DNA of 47,546 bases from NCBI GenBank assembly GCA_003224525.1, contig QHZB01000205.1, positions 1-47,546 on the forward strand, written 5' to 3'. This DNA is from Acidobacteriota bacterium (GTDB lineage: Bacteria; Acidobacteriota; Terriglobia; Acidiferrales; UBA7541). A program made the translations under genes and the position numbers. The notes below the pieces were generated by a model. That model did no database searches and was not told where the DNA came from. It worked only from the letters and a program-made list of their open reading frames with translations. Each line of letters opens with the position of its first letter. Position 1 is the first letter of the stretch. This document shows positions 8,074 to 17,700 of this stretch, in pieces.

Positions 8074-11000
8074 TTACCAGCTCACCTTGAGAGCGAACTG
8101 GAACTGGCGCGCGTCGTAAGAAGCCGTTGGCTGGCCCGCGCTGCAAGTCGCTCCCGCACTCGGATCGCAAACCTGGTTGACCGCGGCAATGTTGGTGCGA
8201 TTGAAGAGGTTGAAGGAGTCGGCAATGAGATCGAGCTTGAAGCGTTCGCCGAGGGGAATGCGCTTGGAGAGGCGCATGTCCCACTGAAAGAAGTTGGGTG
8301 ATGTGAAACGGTTGCGGCCAAGACTGCCATCGCAGCCGGCTGGCGGAGAAACGCCCGGCACGGCAAAGGGTTTCCCGCCGTTGTCCAAGCATATATTCGC
8401 GACACCGAAGGTCACGCCCGGGATGAAGGGTGAAGTTGTGGCGCCGCCAACCGAAGGTCGAGCCTGAGACGCGCCCAAGTCCAGGCGCGTATCCGTGGCG
8501 GTGATGACGTTGAAGGGACGGCCGGAAGAAAACTCGATGATCGGTGAAAGCGTAAAACCGCCCACGAAATGTTTAAAGAATCCATCGCCGGATTTGGAGC
8601 TGCCGGATTGCATGACGGCGCTGGTCACCCAGCGGTGGCGCTGGTCGTTCACGGAATTGGACCGTTCCAGGTTGGGGAAGCGGCTGTCCTGAGGCTCGAG
8701 GGGGGATTGCAAGTCGGTCGAGTCATCAATGGCGTGGGACCAGGTGTAGCTGGAGAGCAGCTCGAAGCCCTTCGAGAAACGCTTCGAGAGGTTGAAAGTC
8801 AGAGCGTTGTACCAGGAGTTGCCATTGGAGAGTTGCGCGTCGACGCTGTTGAAGGGAACGGGAACGCCGAAGCCTCCCGGGTAATTTGCGCACTTCGCGA
8901 GCGCGACCTGTCCTGCGTAGCCTGCGGGAATGCCACTAGAGAAGCAAGGCAGGGGTACGGCGCCAGCGGGAATACCGGGTATCAGCGCCGCAAAGGACGG
9001 GTTGGGCCCGGACGGCCGGAAGAAGTTGAAGAACGCCGGCGTGCCGATGAAGCCAACACTTGGCGATGAACAATTCGTTGAGCCAGGATGACCTTGTCCA
9101 AGGACTCCGGGAATCATCACGAAGATACTCGATGCCGAACCCGTGCTGAGACAAGAGAACGCCGCGGCATTGGAAGGAACAACGACGGTCAGCGGATTGC
9201 TGACGCTGAGCCCTGATGCAGCCGCGTTGAAGGCATTCTGAGCCAGCAGTTTAGGATCCGTAGAATTGATGTCCTGAGGGCGGTTCAAGTGCAAACCACG
9301 AGTCCACTGGTAGCCCAGGCTGAATTTCCAGGAGCCTGCGAGTTCGCGTTCAATCGTGAGATTGGCCTGTTCCGCGTATCCGTATTTGAAGTTCTTGGCC
9401 AGCGGCAGCGTGAACGGCAGAATCGGAAGCGGGAGTCCTGCCGTCAAGTAGTTTTGGTTGGCAAAGAGCGAACCGGCAGCGAAAGGATCGAAACGTTGTT
9501 GATTTGGCAAGTAGCCGAGCGTCAGTGCGGTAGGAAATGCCGGATAGATGGAGCTGGCGTTAAGCGCACCCTGGAAAATGGAAGAACCATTCAGATTCGC
9601 CGGAGAATCCAGACCATTTCCGCAAACTGCGGGGGCCGGTGGCGGAAGAAGGCCACAAGCTGACGGCGTGCCGCCGGTAGAAATCAATTGCACGGAGCGT
9701 CCGCCGTCTGCAGTCACCGAGTCGAAGGCGGTGGCGAGCAAGGGATGATCGTAAAACAGACCGAAACCGGCGCGAATGACGGTCTTGCCGTTACCGGCGG
9801 GATCCCAAGCCAAACCAAAGCGCGGGGCAACATTCTTATAGTTGCGGGGGATGCCTTCGACGACGCCGAGGGCTTGTTCCGCGGCGGCGTTGACCGCGGT
9901 TGCAGGTGCGAAGAGCGGGCTGATTTCCACGTCGTATCGTACGCCGTAGTTCAGGCTCAGCTTGCGGTTCACGCGCCAACTGTCCTGCAAAAAGAAACCA
10001 AAAGGAAGGTTGTCAAAGGGCTGGTTGGAATTGCCGATTCCCTGGATGAACGTGGTTGGAATTCCGAGACCGTAGGATTGAAGGCCGGTCGTGCCCGGAA
10101 CACTGGAACCAAAAAGGGCGAGCCCGCCAAAATTGAAGAGGCCTCCAAAATCGAGTTCGAAGATTTGCTTCTTTGCCGACCGGAGCTGAATGACGTTACC
10201 GTCACCACCCATCTTGAAGGTGTGCTTGCCGCGGACGAAGGTGACGTTGTCCGTGAATTCGAACCGCCGCTCGATGCGATCGACGGTGGAGTAGGGTTCC
10301 CTGCCGAAATAGGCAAACCCGGGCATATTGACGGCGATCCGATCGCCGCCCGGAAGTTGCGAGAAGCCGAAGTGCAGACCGCGGCGAGCGACCTGCATAC
10401 GGAATTCATTGAAGGTCGTGTCGCTGGCGAAGGTGTCGTGTTGAAACGTGAAGTTCAGGTCGCGTGACTGGTTCAAGCCTGTGCGCGAACCGGCATTCTG
10501 ACCGAAGACCTGATTCTGAGATGTGGCTTCGACGCCGGTCACGAGCGACGGAGAAACGCCGACACGAAGAAAAGAAGCATTGTGATTGCTCCAGCGCTGG
10601 TCGAGGCGCGCGGACCAGAGGCTGGTCTTTTCCATGACCGGGAGATTCCCACGCAGGGAATTCATGGGCACAAAGGATGTAGGAAGCGGAGCCACGCCGG
10701 TGTTATTGCTGCCGCACATCACTTGATTCACCTGTGCTCCACCACTTGGGCAGGCCACGGGTATGGCGAAAAATGGGGCTGGTCCCGTAAAAGTGGGTGG
10801 GAAAGGGAACCCCAGGACTGATGCGAGTGGAACCCTCGATCCATCGGCGTTCTGGTTCAAGTCGCCATTCAGGGCCACATTTGATCCGGCCCCTGTGACC
10901 ACCGCTGCTTTCTCCAGCCCGCTGATTTGTGCCTGTATGGCCGGATTCGCATTGGCGCACGCAGCGCCGTTGCCCGTGAGAGCCCCAAGGGAAGCCTGGT

Positions 11001-12129
11001 AAAACGCCAGCTGGCCGTTCGCGCCACTAGTCAGGCTAAGAGGAATGGGAATGCATGGCACGAGTCCCGTGGTGAGTCCGAAATTTCCGATGCCAATACT
11101 TGAAAACCCGGCCTCTTCGCGCTGCGTGTATTCGTAGGAGAAAAAGAAAAAAGTCTTGTCTTTCTTGAGCGGGCCGCCGAAGGTGAGGCCGCTCTGCGTG
11201 CGCGTGTAGGCCTGTTTGGTGGGCTGGAGAACGCCGTTCGAATCGACCGCGCCGGAAAAAGCATTGCGTGCCTGGAAGGACTTGTTGCGGAAGAAGCCGA
11301 AAGCATCGCCGTGAAATTCGTTGCCGCCGCTCTTCGTGACGATGTTGATGACCCCGCCGGTAGCGCGGCCATACTCGGCGTTGTAGTTGCTCAGGATGAG
11401 CTGGAATTCCTGTACTGCCTCCTGAGAAACCGTCGAGCGGATGCCGTTGATAGAGTTGTCCACGGCGTCGGCGCCGTCCACGCTGACCATGTTAGAGCGA
11501 GCACGAGCCCCACCGACGTTCAGCCCGCTGTTTGGCGCGGGGCCGATAGTGGGAGAAACGTCGCGAGTAGTCTGCGAATTGGTGAGTGTAAAGTTGATGT
11601 AATTTCGGCCGTTGATGGGCAGGTTGTCGATGCGGCGCTGCGTGACGGTATCGGAGACCTCCGTCTTGGTTGTCTCGATCGGCGAAGTTTCCGTCGAAAC
11701 GGTCACCGTCTGCTGCATGCCTTTGAGGTCCAGGCGCAGATCGGATGTTGCCGTCTCGCCGACGGTGAGGACAATAGAAGCATTCTCATAAACCGAGAAG
11801 TTGGCGCCGCCATCGACTGCCATTCTGTACTGGCCCGGTGGAAGTCCGACGAGGTTGTAGCGTCCGCCGTCATCCGTGATGGAGGTACGCTGCGCGCCGG
11901 TACCAGCGTTGGTCATGGTGACCATTGCGCCTTTGACCGGCAAACCTTGAGGGTCGGATACCGTCCCCGACAAAGTTGCGGTATTCACCTGTGCCGAGGC
12001 CATCGAAGCCCAACCCAGGAACAACAAGCACAGCCTCATTACTGTTGTCAGCCATCTCCAAGCGGTCGACGGAAGCTGCGACCCCGTCCGAATCGAAGTT
12101 GACACACCCACCCCCTGCCTGCGTTGCAT
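8074..12129 (-). CDS. Oar-like TonB-dependent receptor with carboxypeptidase-regulatory domain
   Basis: A 1351-residue outer membrane protein. Order: a signal peptide (about residues 28-47, ending near ASAQ), a carboxypeptidase-regulatory-like domain (about 50-140, with GTVSDPQGLPVKGAMVTMTN and GQYRMAV), a TonB plug (about 150-270, with LPINGRNYINFTL and NAEYGRATGGVINIVTKSG), then a large beta barrel ending in the aromatic FALKVSW typical of outer membrane proteins. Family members import large or bound substrates using TonB energy; the ligand here is unknown. Such long receptors are very common in Acidobacteriota. The start is the ATG at 12129 with GGAGG four bases upstream. It is a single-gene unit closed by the terminator at 8001-8035. 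Confidence 0.95.
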   Translation of the reverse strand: MQRRQGVGVSTSIRTGSQLPSTAWRWLTTVMRLCLLFLGWASMASAQVNTATLSGTVSDPQGLPVKGAMVTMTNAGTGAQRTSITDDGGRYNLVGLPPGQYRMAVDGGANFSVYENASIVLTVGETATSDLRLDLKGMQQTVTVSTETSPIETTKTEVSDTVTQRRIDNLPINGRNYINFTLTNSQTTRDVSPTIGPAPNSGLNVGGARARSNMVSVDGADAVDNSINGIRSTVSQEAVQEFQLILSNYNAEYGRATGGVINIVTKSGGNEFHGDAFGFFRNKSFQARNAFSGAVDSNGVLQPTKQAYTRTQSGLTFGGPLKKDKTFFFFSYEYTQREEAGFSSIGIGNFGLTTGLVPCIPIPLSLTSGANGQLAFYQASLGALTGNGAACANANPAIQAQISGLEKAAVVTGAGSNVALNGDLNQNADGSRVPLASVLGFPFPPTFTGPAPFFAIPVACPSGGAQVNQVMCGSNNTGVAPLPTSFVPMNSLRGNLPVMEKTSLWSARLDQRWSNHNASFLRVGVSPSLVTGVEATSQNQVFGQNAGSRTGLNQSRDLNFTFQHDTFASDTTFNEFRMQVARRGLHFGFSQLPGGDRIAVNMPGFAYFGREPYSTVDRIERRFEFTDNVTFVRGKHTFKMGGDGNVIQLRSAKKQIFELDFGGLFNFGGLALFGSSVPGTTGLQSYGLGIPTTFIQGIGNSNQPFDNLPFGFFLQDSWRVNRKLSLNYGVRYDVEISPLFAPATAVNAAAEQALGVVEGIPRNYKNVAPRFGLAWDPAGNGKTVIRAGFGLFYDHPLLATAFDSVTADGGRSVQLISTGGTPSACGLLPPPAPAVCGNGLDSPANLNGSSIFQGALNASSIYPAFPTALTLGYLPNQQRFDPFAAGSLFANQNYLTAGLPLPILPFTLPLAKNFKYGYAEQANLTIERELAGSWKFSLGYQWTRGLHLNRPQDINSTDPKLLAQNAFNAAASGLSVSNPLTVVVPSNAAAFSCLSTGSASSIFVMIPGVLGQGHPGSTNCSSPSVGFIGTPAFFNFFRPSGPNPSFAALIPGIPAGAVPLPCFSSGIPAGYAGQVALAKCANYPGGFGVPVPFNSVDAQLSNGNSWYNALTFNLSKRFSKGFELLSSYTWSHAIDDSTDLQSPLEPQDSRFPNLERSNSVNDQRHRWVTSAVMQSGSSKSGDGFFKHFVGGFTLSPIIEFSSGRPFNVITATDTRLDLGASQARPSVGGATTSPFIPGVTFGVANICLDNGGKPFAVPGVSPPAGCDGSLGRNRFTSPNFFQWDMRLSKRIPLGERFKLDLIADSFNLFNRTNIAAVNQVCDPSAGATCSAGQPTASYDARQFQFALKVSW

Positions 12130-12792
12130 GAGTCCTCCAGTTGTGGAACCGAGTGATCTTCCGTTACCCCTAGCGGTGGCGGGCTATACCGCCGTTTCCG
12201 GATGATACGATTGATTACCCGGCTTTTACTGTAATATATCGTTGCTTTCAACTGAGAATTTCCACGCCGTCGCCCAGCACGAACCGTGAAGGAGGCAGCC
12301 GCCCCTTTGGCTCTCTTAGGACTGACTTGATGGCTTCGAGAGCACCGGGGACCAGTGCAGAATCCAGGAAAGCGAGAGGACTGGCAAGAGACAAGGTACG
12401 AAATGTCCGGTGGAAAGTGCGATGTCGTCTCTTGTCGTCATGCTCGGAGAGGCCCCCCAGCAACACCAGTAACGAAACACTTTCCAGAGAAGTACCGCGA
12501 TGAACTCACGCACTGCAAAAACTACCTCACACCCTGCCTGCTGTTCAAAACTGCAATTCAGGCAGGGCGTGGGGCACGGCAGGGAGTCAGATTCGAGATT
12601 GACACGCGTAAACCTTCTTTCTTTAGAGGTTGCAAGGCGACTGCATCATGCGAGGTGGAGATGGAAAGTACTATTGCCATCCTGGAAATCAACCGCAAGT
12701 TCGAGGCTTCACCCCGGTGTCTCGATTCGCTAGAGTTGTTCTAGTACTTTGCGTGAATCCCTTTCAGTCTAGAAATTCGTAGCGGAGGTTTT
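12130..12792. other. Divergent intergenic region, 663 bp
   Basis: It separates the minus-strand TonB receptor from the plus-strand lipoprotein and should hold both promoters. The stretch near 12195-12240 is the most AT-rich (TTTTACTGTAATATATCG) and is the likeliest promoter area for the receptor. Short open frames (12248-12466 minus, 12355-12744 plus) have no ribosome site or recognisable similarity, so I do not call them genes. Confidence 0.5.
12532..12567. repeat. Inverted repeat in the divergent intergenic region
   Basis: CCCTGCCTG at 12532-12540 is the exact reverse complement of CAGGCAGGG at 12559-12567, with an 18-base centre. It has no T-tract, so it is not an obvious terminator. It lies about 225 bp before the lipoprotein ATG and could be a regulator site or an RNA hairpin. 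Confidence 0.45.
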
Positions 12793-14670
12793 ATGAAGAG
12801 GAATGCCCCTGTCCTCCTCTTAGCTGCCATTGTCCTGGTAGTGGCCACTGTCGCCCTTTCAGGTTGCGGCGTAGTCGCCCAACTGCCCGGGCCAACATCT
12901 ATCATGGTCACAATCACCACCTCGCCTCCTTCTTCGCTTGCGGCCGGGGGGACAGCAAGTGTGGCCGCCACAGTCTCCAATGACACGGCAGGTGCGGGCG
13001 TGAGCTGGAGTTGCACCCCGAGTTCTACTTGCGGTTCGTTCAATCCGGTTTCCACAATGAGCGGTGCAAGCACAATGTATACGGCGCCCTCAGCGCCGCC
13101 TGCGGGTGGACAAGTCGTCATCATGGCCGCCTCCATGACGGATAGCACAAAGAAAGCCAATACCTCCGTCATGATCACAGGATCGTCATCGAATGCCGGC
13201 TTGAACGGACGGTATGCCTTGCTCTTGACCGCAGCCACCGGCAACCAAGGCACCAGTGTGATTGCTGCCAGCGTGACTGCTGACGGAAAAGGGCTTATCA
13301 CGGGTGGTGTGGAGGAACTTACTGCTCCAGGGTTCTATGATCTGGTGGACATCGTCACGGACGGGACATACTCGATCGACGCCAGCGGCCACGGCACGAT
13401 GAGGATTCACACCGCAAACCTCGAAACTCTCGTTTTCAGCTTTGTTCTCACGTCCGCTTCTCATGCCCTCATGGTTGAGGTCGACGGAGATCCCGCGAGC
13501 GGGACGCTGGATTTGCAGCAGCCCGCCGGGGCAAGCTTTACCGCCGCACAGATCTCGGGCAACTATTCCTTCGTGATGGACGGAGTCGATAATTCAGGTG
13601 CGTTGAAATATATGTCCCTTGGCGGCAGTTTTGCCGCGGATGGGATCGGCAGTTTGACGGCCGGCACCCTGGACATCAATAACGGCGGAGCTTTTTCAAC
13701 CACATCATTCACGGGAAGCTTCACTGCACCGGATTCCAACGGGCGCGGAACGATGCACGTGAACTCGGGAAGATCTTTCGTCTATTACATCATTTCGTCG
13801 AAAGTGTTGCGTGTCCTTGAAGGAGACAATATAAGTTTCGTCGGCGGAAGCGCCTATGCACGGGGCGCTGCCGGCTCCACCACTGCCGCACTTTCTGGCA
13901 AATTCGTTTACCAGCATCACGGCTGGAGCTCCCCGGGGCGTACGGTCACAGCAGGCCAATTCAGCGCGGACGGGACAGGAAGAATCACGGCGGGACTGTC
14001 GGATTCCAATTTCGGCGGATCGCCAACCATAGTCAACATGGGAAAGTCCGTCACCGGGACGTATCTGATCTCCGGCAGTCCCAGCGGCACACTCACTCTG
14101 TCGGACGCAGCGGGAACCTCCACATGCAACCTTTACCTGGTTGATCCTGCTCTCAACATCCTTGACCCCAGCAACTCCAGCGGAGGCGGCGGTGCGTTGC
14201 TTCTTCACACGGATGCCAGCATCATCGGCACTGGTATCTTGATTCCGCAGGTAGTTTCAGGTACTCCGAGCTTCTCGCAGAACCACGGGCTGAACCTGGT
14301 CAACTCAGTGGACCCCGCGAATATGGTTAATGTGGATGAAGTGCATCTCGTGGGCAGACTTTCGAGCGATGGCGCCGCCAATTTCACCGGAACAGCCGAT
14401 TATGGTCAGAACGGCGCCTACTATCCGAACGTCGTCAAGGGCAATACCCTCTCAGGCACATTCGCCGCCGACAGCGTCAACCCAGGTCACTTCACGGGTT
14501 CCTTCACGCTCGGGACAGACCCCGCGATTGCCTTGTTTCCATTCATTACGCCAGCGGTTTCTACGTTTCAGGTTTCCTACTATCAAGCCAGCGCCTCGCA
14601 GGCCCTGGTTATTCAAACCGATACCTCCGCGGATGCCTGGGGATACCTGCTTAAGCAGCAGCTGCCTTAG
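12793..14670 (+). CDS. Exported lipoprotein with Ig-like and repeated beta-rich domains
   Basis: A 625-residue lipoprotein of unknown role. The signal peptide ends in the lipobox LSGC (Cys at about residue 25). An Ig-like domain follows (about 38-130, with AGGTASVAATVSN and GVSWSCTPSSTCG). From about 135 on there are repeated units that each open with a phrase such as LNGRYALLL, ISGNYSFVMDG or LSGKFVYQHHG, followed by a Gly-rich strand with FAADGIGSLTAGTLD or FSADGTGRITAG. I count at least three clear units and a more divergent last one. Such Ser/Thr/Gly-rich surface proteins are common in Acidobacteriota, but I know no proven function. The start has GGAGG five bases before the ATG at 12793. 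Confidence 0.88.
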   Translation: MKRNAPVLLLAAIVLVVATVALSGCGVVAQLPGPTSIMVTITTSPPSSLAAGGTASVAATVSNDTAGAGVSWSCTPSSTCGSFNPVSTMSGASTMYTAPSAPPAGGQVVIMAASMTDSTKKANTSVMITGSSSNAGLNGRYALLLTAATGNQGTSVIAASVTADGKGLITGGVEELTAPGFYDLVDIVTDGTYSIDASGHGTMRIHTANLETLVFSFVLTSASHALMVEVDGDPASGTLDLQQPAGASFTAAQISGNYSFVMDGVDNSGALKYMSLGGSFAADGIGSLTAGTLDINNGGAFSTTSFTGSFTAPDSNGRGTMHVNSGRSFVYYIISSKVLRVLEGDNISFVGGSAYARGAAGSTTAALSGKFVYQHHGWSSPGRTVTAGQFSADGTGRITAGLSDSNFGGSPTIVNMGKSVTGTYLISGSPSGTLTLSDAAGTSTCNLYLVDPALNILDPSNSSGGGGALLLHTDASIIGTGILIPQVVSGTPSFSQNHGLNLVNSVDPANMVNVDEVHLVGRLSSDGAANFTGTADYGQNGAYYPNVVKGNTLSGTFAADSVNPGHFTGSFTLGTDPAIALFPFITPAVSTFQVSYYQASASQALVIQTDTSADAWGYLLKQQLP

Positions 14671-14760
14671 CCGATTCTAGAGCAACGACATAACTTGCAG
14701 AATTCCTGGCGCCCGAGAGGGAATAGACCGAAGGGCCGCTAGTCGCGCGCGAATCGCGCC

Positions 14761-17418
14761 CTATAACTGGAGATGACGCTGGACGAGTTTGCGGAGCTTT
14801 TCCCGGTCTTCGTCCCGCATGTGAACGAATTCCACGCCGCTCCCGTCTGGGCCGATATTGCGGACCACGGCGGTGAAATTGATCTTGCGAAGTCCGGCGC
14901 GGACTTCCAGCTTGATGGAGTCGCCGACACTGAGTTTCCTTGGGGATTCCAGATAGGCGCCGCCCAGACTGATCGTCTTTACACGAGCAAAGCCCGCCGG
15001 TGCGCCTTCGATGTGCGCACGAAGCGGCGACTCAAGGGGAACTCGAACGTACCGGCGCGGGTTGATGTAGCTGGAACTCGACTGTGCTGGCGCTCCAAAC
15101 GCCGCCAGCGCCTGCTTAAACGAAGGACGATTTTCGATCAGTGCCAGCGCATCTTCCGCTGCGGCGCGCAAACCCGCAGGTTCCGCATAAGTGAGGCCCT
15201 CACGTCTCTCCGCCAAGTTGCGAAGAAGCTCGGCGGCTTCGGAGGCGTGCATGCGGCCGAGCGCTTCGATGGCTTTAATGCGCACAAACTGGTCACGCAA
15301 AGATTCATGTTCACCGGCAGCGATTTCCATCAGCTGCGGCACGGCGGTGGTTTCCTGCGCCAGGCCGAGCTGGTCGATCATCATCGGAACGACCATGGGA
15401 TGAGCGTCGGCGAGGATGGCGGAGAATACGAAAGCGGTGCTTATCGCCGATGCGGAATTGTTTGGGCGCATGAGTTCGCTGACCGCCAAATCCTGAAGGT
15501 TCCATTCCCAACTTGCCAGGGCGCGTGCGAGGCCTCGCAACAGCCGCTCCGGGTCCGCCGCAGCCAGGAGCTTGATGGCCGCGGTGACGCGCTGGCGGCG
15601 GGCTTCGTAGAGCCGCGTTTCAAGAAGGTTTAGAACGGGCACGCCGATCGTCCGCAGGAGCCGCGCCATCGCCGGCACCATTTCCGCGCCCCGTGGTTCG
15701 GTGAGCAGCAATGTCAGGCGGTCCAGCAGCCGCTCGGGATCGCGCTGTAGAAGCCGGGGAAGAACTGGATCCAGAGCGCGGTTGGCCAGCGCAGCGTCCA
15801 CCAGCAGGAGCCAGCGATCCTGGGCAACCAGGCGGTTTGCCAGCGCCGCCATGTGATCGTGTTCGTTGTCCTGTGGCGCGCGCTCCAAACCGGTCAGGAT
15901 GGATTCGAAACCGGAATAGTCGGCGCGACTCACGGCGATGCGGCCGAGTGATTCGACAAATGCCGCCAGCAGGGCGGCGGTTTCGGGGGCCTTCTCTGCG
16001 TCCAGAGCCTTCATGGCTCCGCGGCCGAGGTCTTCTGGCAACTGATTCGGCCAGAGGGATTCGATAATCGAAGACAGTTCATTGAGTCCCGCGGCGACGG
16101 AGCGCCTCGCCGAAGGATCTGCATGCTCGATGCGGCGCGCATAATTCAGGACGATGTTGCGCGCCTCGCGGCGAGGAGCGTCGGCGCCGGCATCAGCAAG
16201 TTGCCCGAGGGTATTGCGCAGCGCCGCAACAGGCACGCACCAGACGTCCGGGCCGCGCAAGACCGCCGATTTTTCTCGGGGAGAAAGTTCCAGCCAGAAT
16301 CGATCGATCAGCTGTTCGCGGTGCGTTTCCGTCGCCCAGGTGACCGCGAGCGACGAGAGATGCTGAGAAGAGTGGGGACCAGAGTACCCGCCGGCCTCGA
16401 CGATGACATCACTCAATCTAGAGATCGTCGGCCGTACAGATGAGGCGGTAAGCGAGCCGCTGGAAAACTCCGCATTGAGAAACTCAAAGGTGATGTTTTC
16501 CGAGAGACGCAACAAGTAGGGTTGTGGCCGTTCGCCTTCGCGCGGTCCATACTGGGAGACGGAACTGAGCATCATGCACACGCTGTCGCGGCTGGCTTCT
16601 TCCATCGCGCCGTGGATCGCCCGCGCTGCTTCTTCAGGGGAAAGACCGCGCGCGCTTTCTAGGGGCGGGGTCAGCCGCGCAAGGAGCCGCAGGCTGGCCA
16701 CGAGATCGTCGAAGTCCGGCACCTGAATGGGCGCATCGGCCGTCTCGCGCGGTGAATGTCCACCGTAGGCTACGAGCGCGGCGATCAGACTTGCCAGGAC
16801 CGTGTCCACCCTGCGCTCCGTTCGCGTATTGATGAAGATGCCTTCCACGCGGTTCTCCAGAAGTCGCGCCGGCCACCAGGCACTGCCCTCACCGTTCGCC
16901 GGCTCTTCCGATCTTAGCAACGATGCCTTCACGAGTCGCGCGAGCGTGTCCAGTTCGCCTACATGAAATTTATTCGAGAATACCAGCGCATAAATTCCGG
17001 CACGCTGCAGGTCGATGGCCAGCGCCTGCATTTCTCCTCGCGCGTCCGCCAGGTGGGCGTCACTGACCCGCGGCGCCACCAGCCCGCCGCGTTCCACGCG
17101 AATCTCCAGCCCCCCTAGCATTTCCGTGGCGTTGCGGATGGAATCGTAAGCGCTGTCCAAACTGTCCAGCCGGCGCGGATGATCTTTCTCGTAAAGGCGC
17201 TCCGACCGCATGAGCAGGTGCAGGTTTCGGAGTGCACGATGAACTTCGATGGCTTTGTGGTCCGTTGGGCCTGCCGGGACTCGGGAGACGGCATTCGCGA
17301 CCTGGCGCAGCGACGTACGCGGCGTGGACTCCGGGTTCCTTTGCGGTGACGGTGGCGACGTCCTCCGCTTCGCTTCGTATACCGGTAGTGTGGCCCTGAG
17401 GACCAAAGGAGTCTCCAC
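14761..17418 (-). CDS. HEAT-repeat protein with C-terminal PilZ domain
   Basis: A protein of about 885 residues. The N-terminal half is helical. A HEAT-like region follows with repeated Leu/Ala helices (LLQRDPERLLDRLTLLLTE, EALGRMHASEAAELLRNLAE). The last 100 residues form a PilZ domain: RRYVRVPLESPLRAHI gives the RxxxR motif and KTISLGGAYLES the SxxG part. The usual Asp/Asn two residues before that Ser is Thr here, so cyclic di-GMP binding is plausible but not assured. The start is uncertain. The frame is open to a TTG at 17661, but that runs through an AT-rich promoter-like stretch, so I use the GTG at 17418; the next choice is the ATG at 17211, which would cut the helical start. The HD-GYP protein in this window could control its ligand level. 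Confidence 0.8.
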   Translation of the reverse strand: METPLVLRATLPVYEAKRRTSPPSPQRNPESTPRTSLRQVANAVSRVPAGPTDHKAIEVHRALRNLHLLMRSERLYEKDHPRRLDSLDSAYDSIRNATEMLGGLEIRVERGGLVAPRVSDAHLADARGEMQALAIDLQRAGIYALVFSNKFHVGELDTLARLVKASLLRSEEPANGEGSAWWPARLLENRVEGIFINTRTERRVDTVLASLIAALVAYGGHSPRETADAPIQVPDFDDLVASLRLLARLTPPLESARGLSPEEAARAIHGAMEEASRDSVCMMLSSVSQYGPREGERPQPYLLRLSENITFEFLNAEFSSGSLTASSVRPTISRLSDVIVEAGGYSGPHSSQHLSSLAVTWATETHREQLIDRFWLELSPREKSAVLRGPDVWCVPVAALRNTLGQLADAGADAPRREARNIVLNYARRIEHADPSARRSVAAGLNELSSIIESLWPNQLPEDLGRGAMKALDAEKAPETAALLAAFVESLGRIAVSRADYSGFESILTGLERAPQDNEHDHMAALANRLVAQDRWLLLVDAALANRALDPVLPRLLQRDPERLLDRLTLLLTEPRGAEMVPAMARLLRTIGVPVLNLLETRLYEARRQRVTAAIKLLAAADPERLLRGLARALASWEWNLQDLAVSELMRPNNSASAISTAFVFSAILADAHPMVVPMMIDQLGLAQETTAVPQLMEIAAGEHESLRDQFVRIKAIEALGRMHASEAAELLRNLAERREGLTYAEPAGLRAAAEDALALIENRPSFKQALAAFGAPAQSSSSYINPRRYVRVPLESPLRAHIEGAPAGFARVKTISLGGAYLESPRKLSVGDSIKLEVRAGLRKINFTAVVRNIGPDGSGVEFVHMRDEDREKLRKLVQRHLQL

Positions 17419-17610
17419 TTGTTTGCTTACAATTCGTTCACGCCGCTTCGAGCGGCGAGGGAATCTGCCTTCAGTCTCGCGAGGATTTCGCGTCAGGGCA
17501 GATCGTCCCTGCCTATATTGCAAGCACGCTTCCGGCCTGACATAGATGACTCTAAGTCTTTTGTTATGAACAAATAATATCAAATGTCCTAGAACTCGCT
17601 GTGGTTTGAG

Positions 17611-17625
17611 GTAACAAAATGTTAC
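17611..17625. promoter_or_regulatory. Operator-like palindrome upstream of the HEAT/PilZ gene
   Basis: GTAACA and TGTTAC flank a three-base AAA centre, giving a perfect 6+3+6 palindrome. It sits in an AT-rich stretch (about 17555-17630) unlike the surrounding GC-rich DNA, downstream of the kinase stop and upstream of the likely HEAT/PilZ start. A transcription factor site is plausible; no regulator is identified. Confidence 0.45.
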
Positions 17626-17700
17626 GTTTTGCGTAGAGATTCCAGGGACTTGTTGAAGCAAACGTGCAGTACATCGCGCTACCTGGGACGGATGAACGGC

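Noticed and set aside
12248-12744. Short frames in the intergenic region as genes
   Set aside because: No ribosome sites, no recognisable similarity and overlapping opposite strands.
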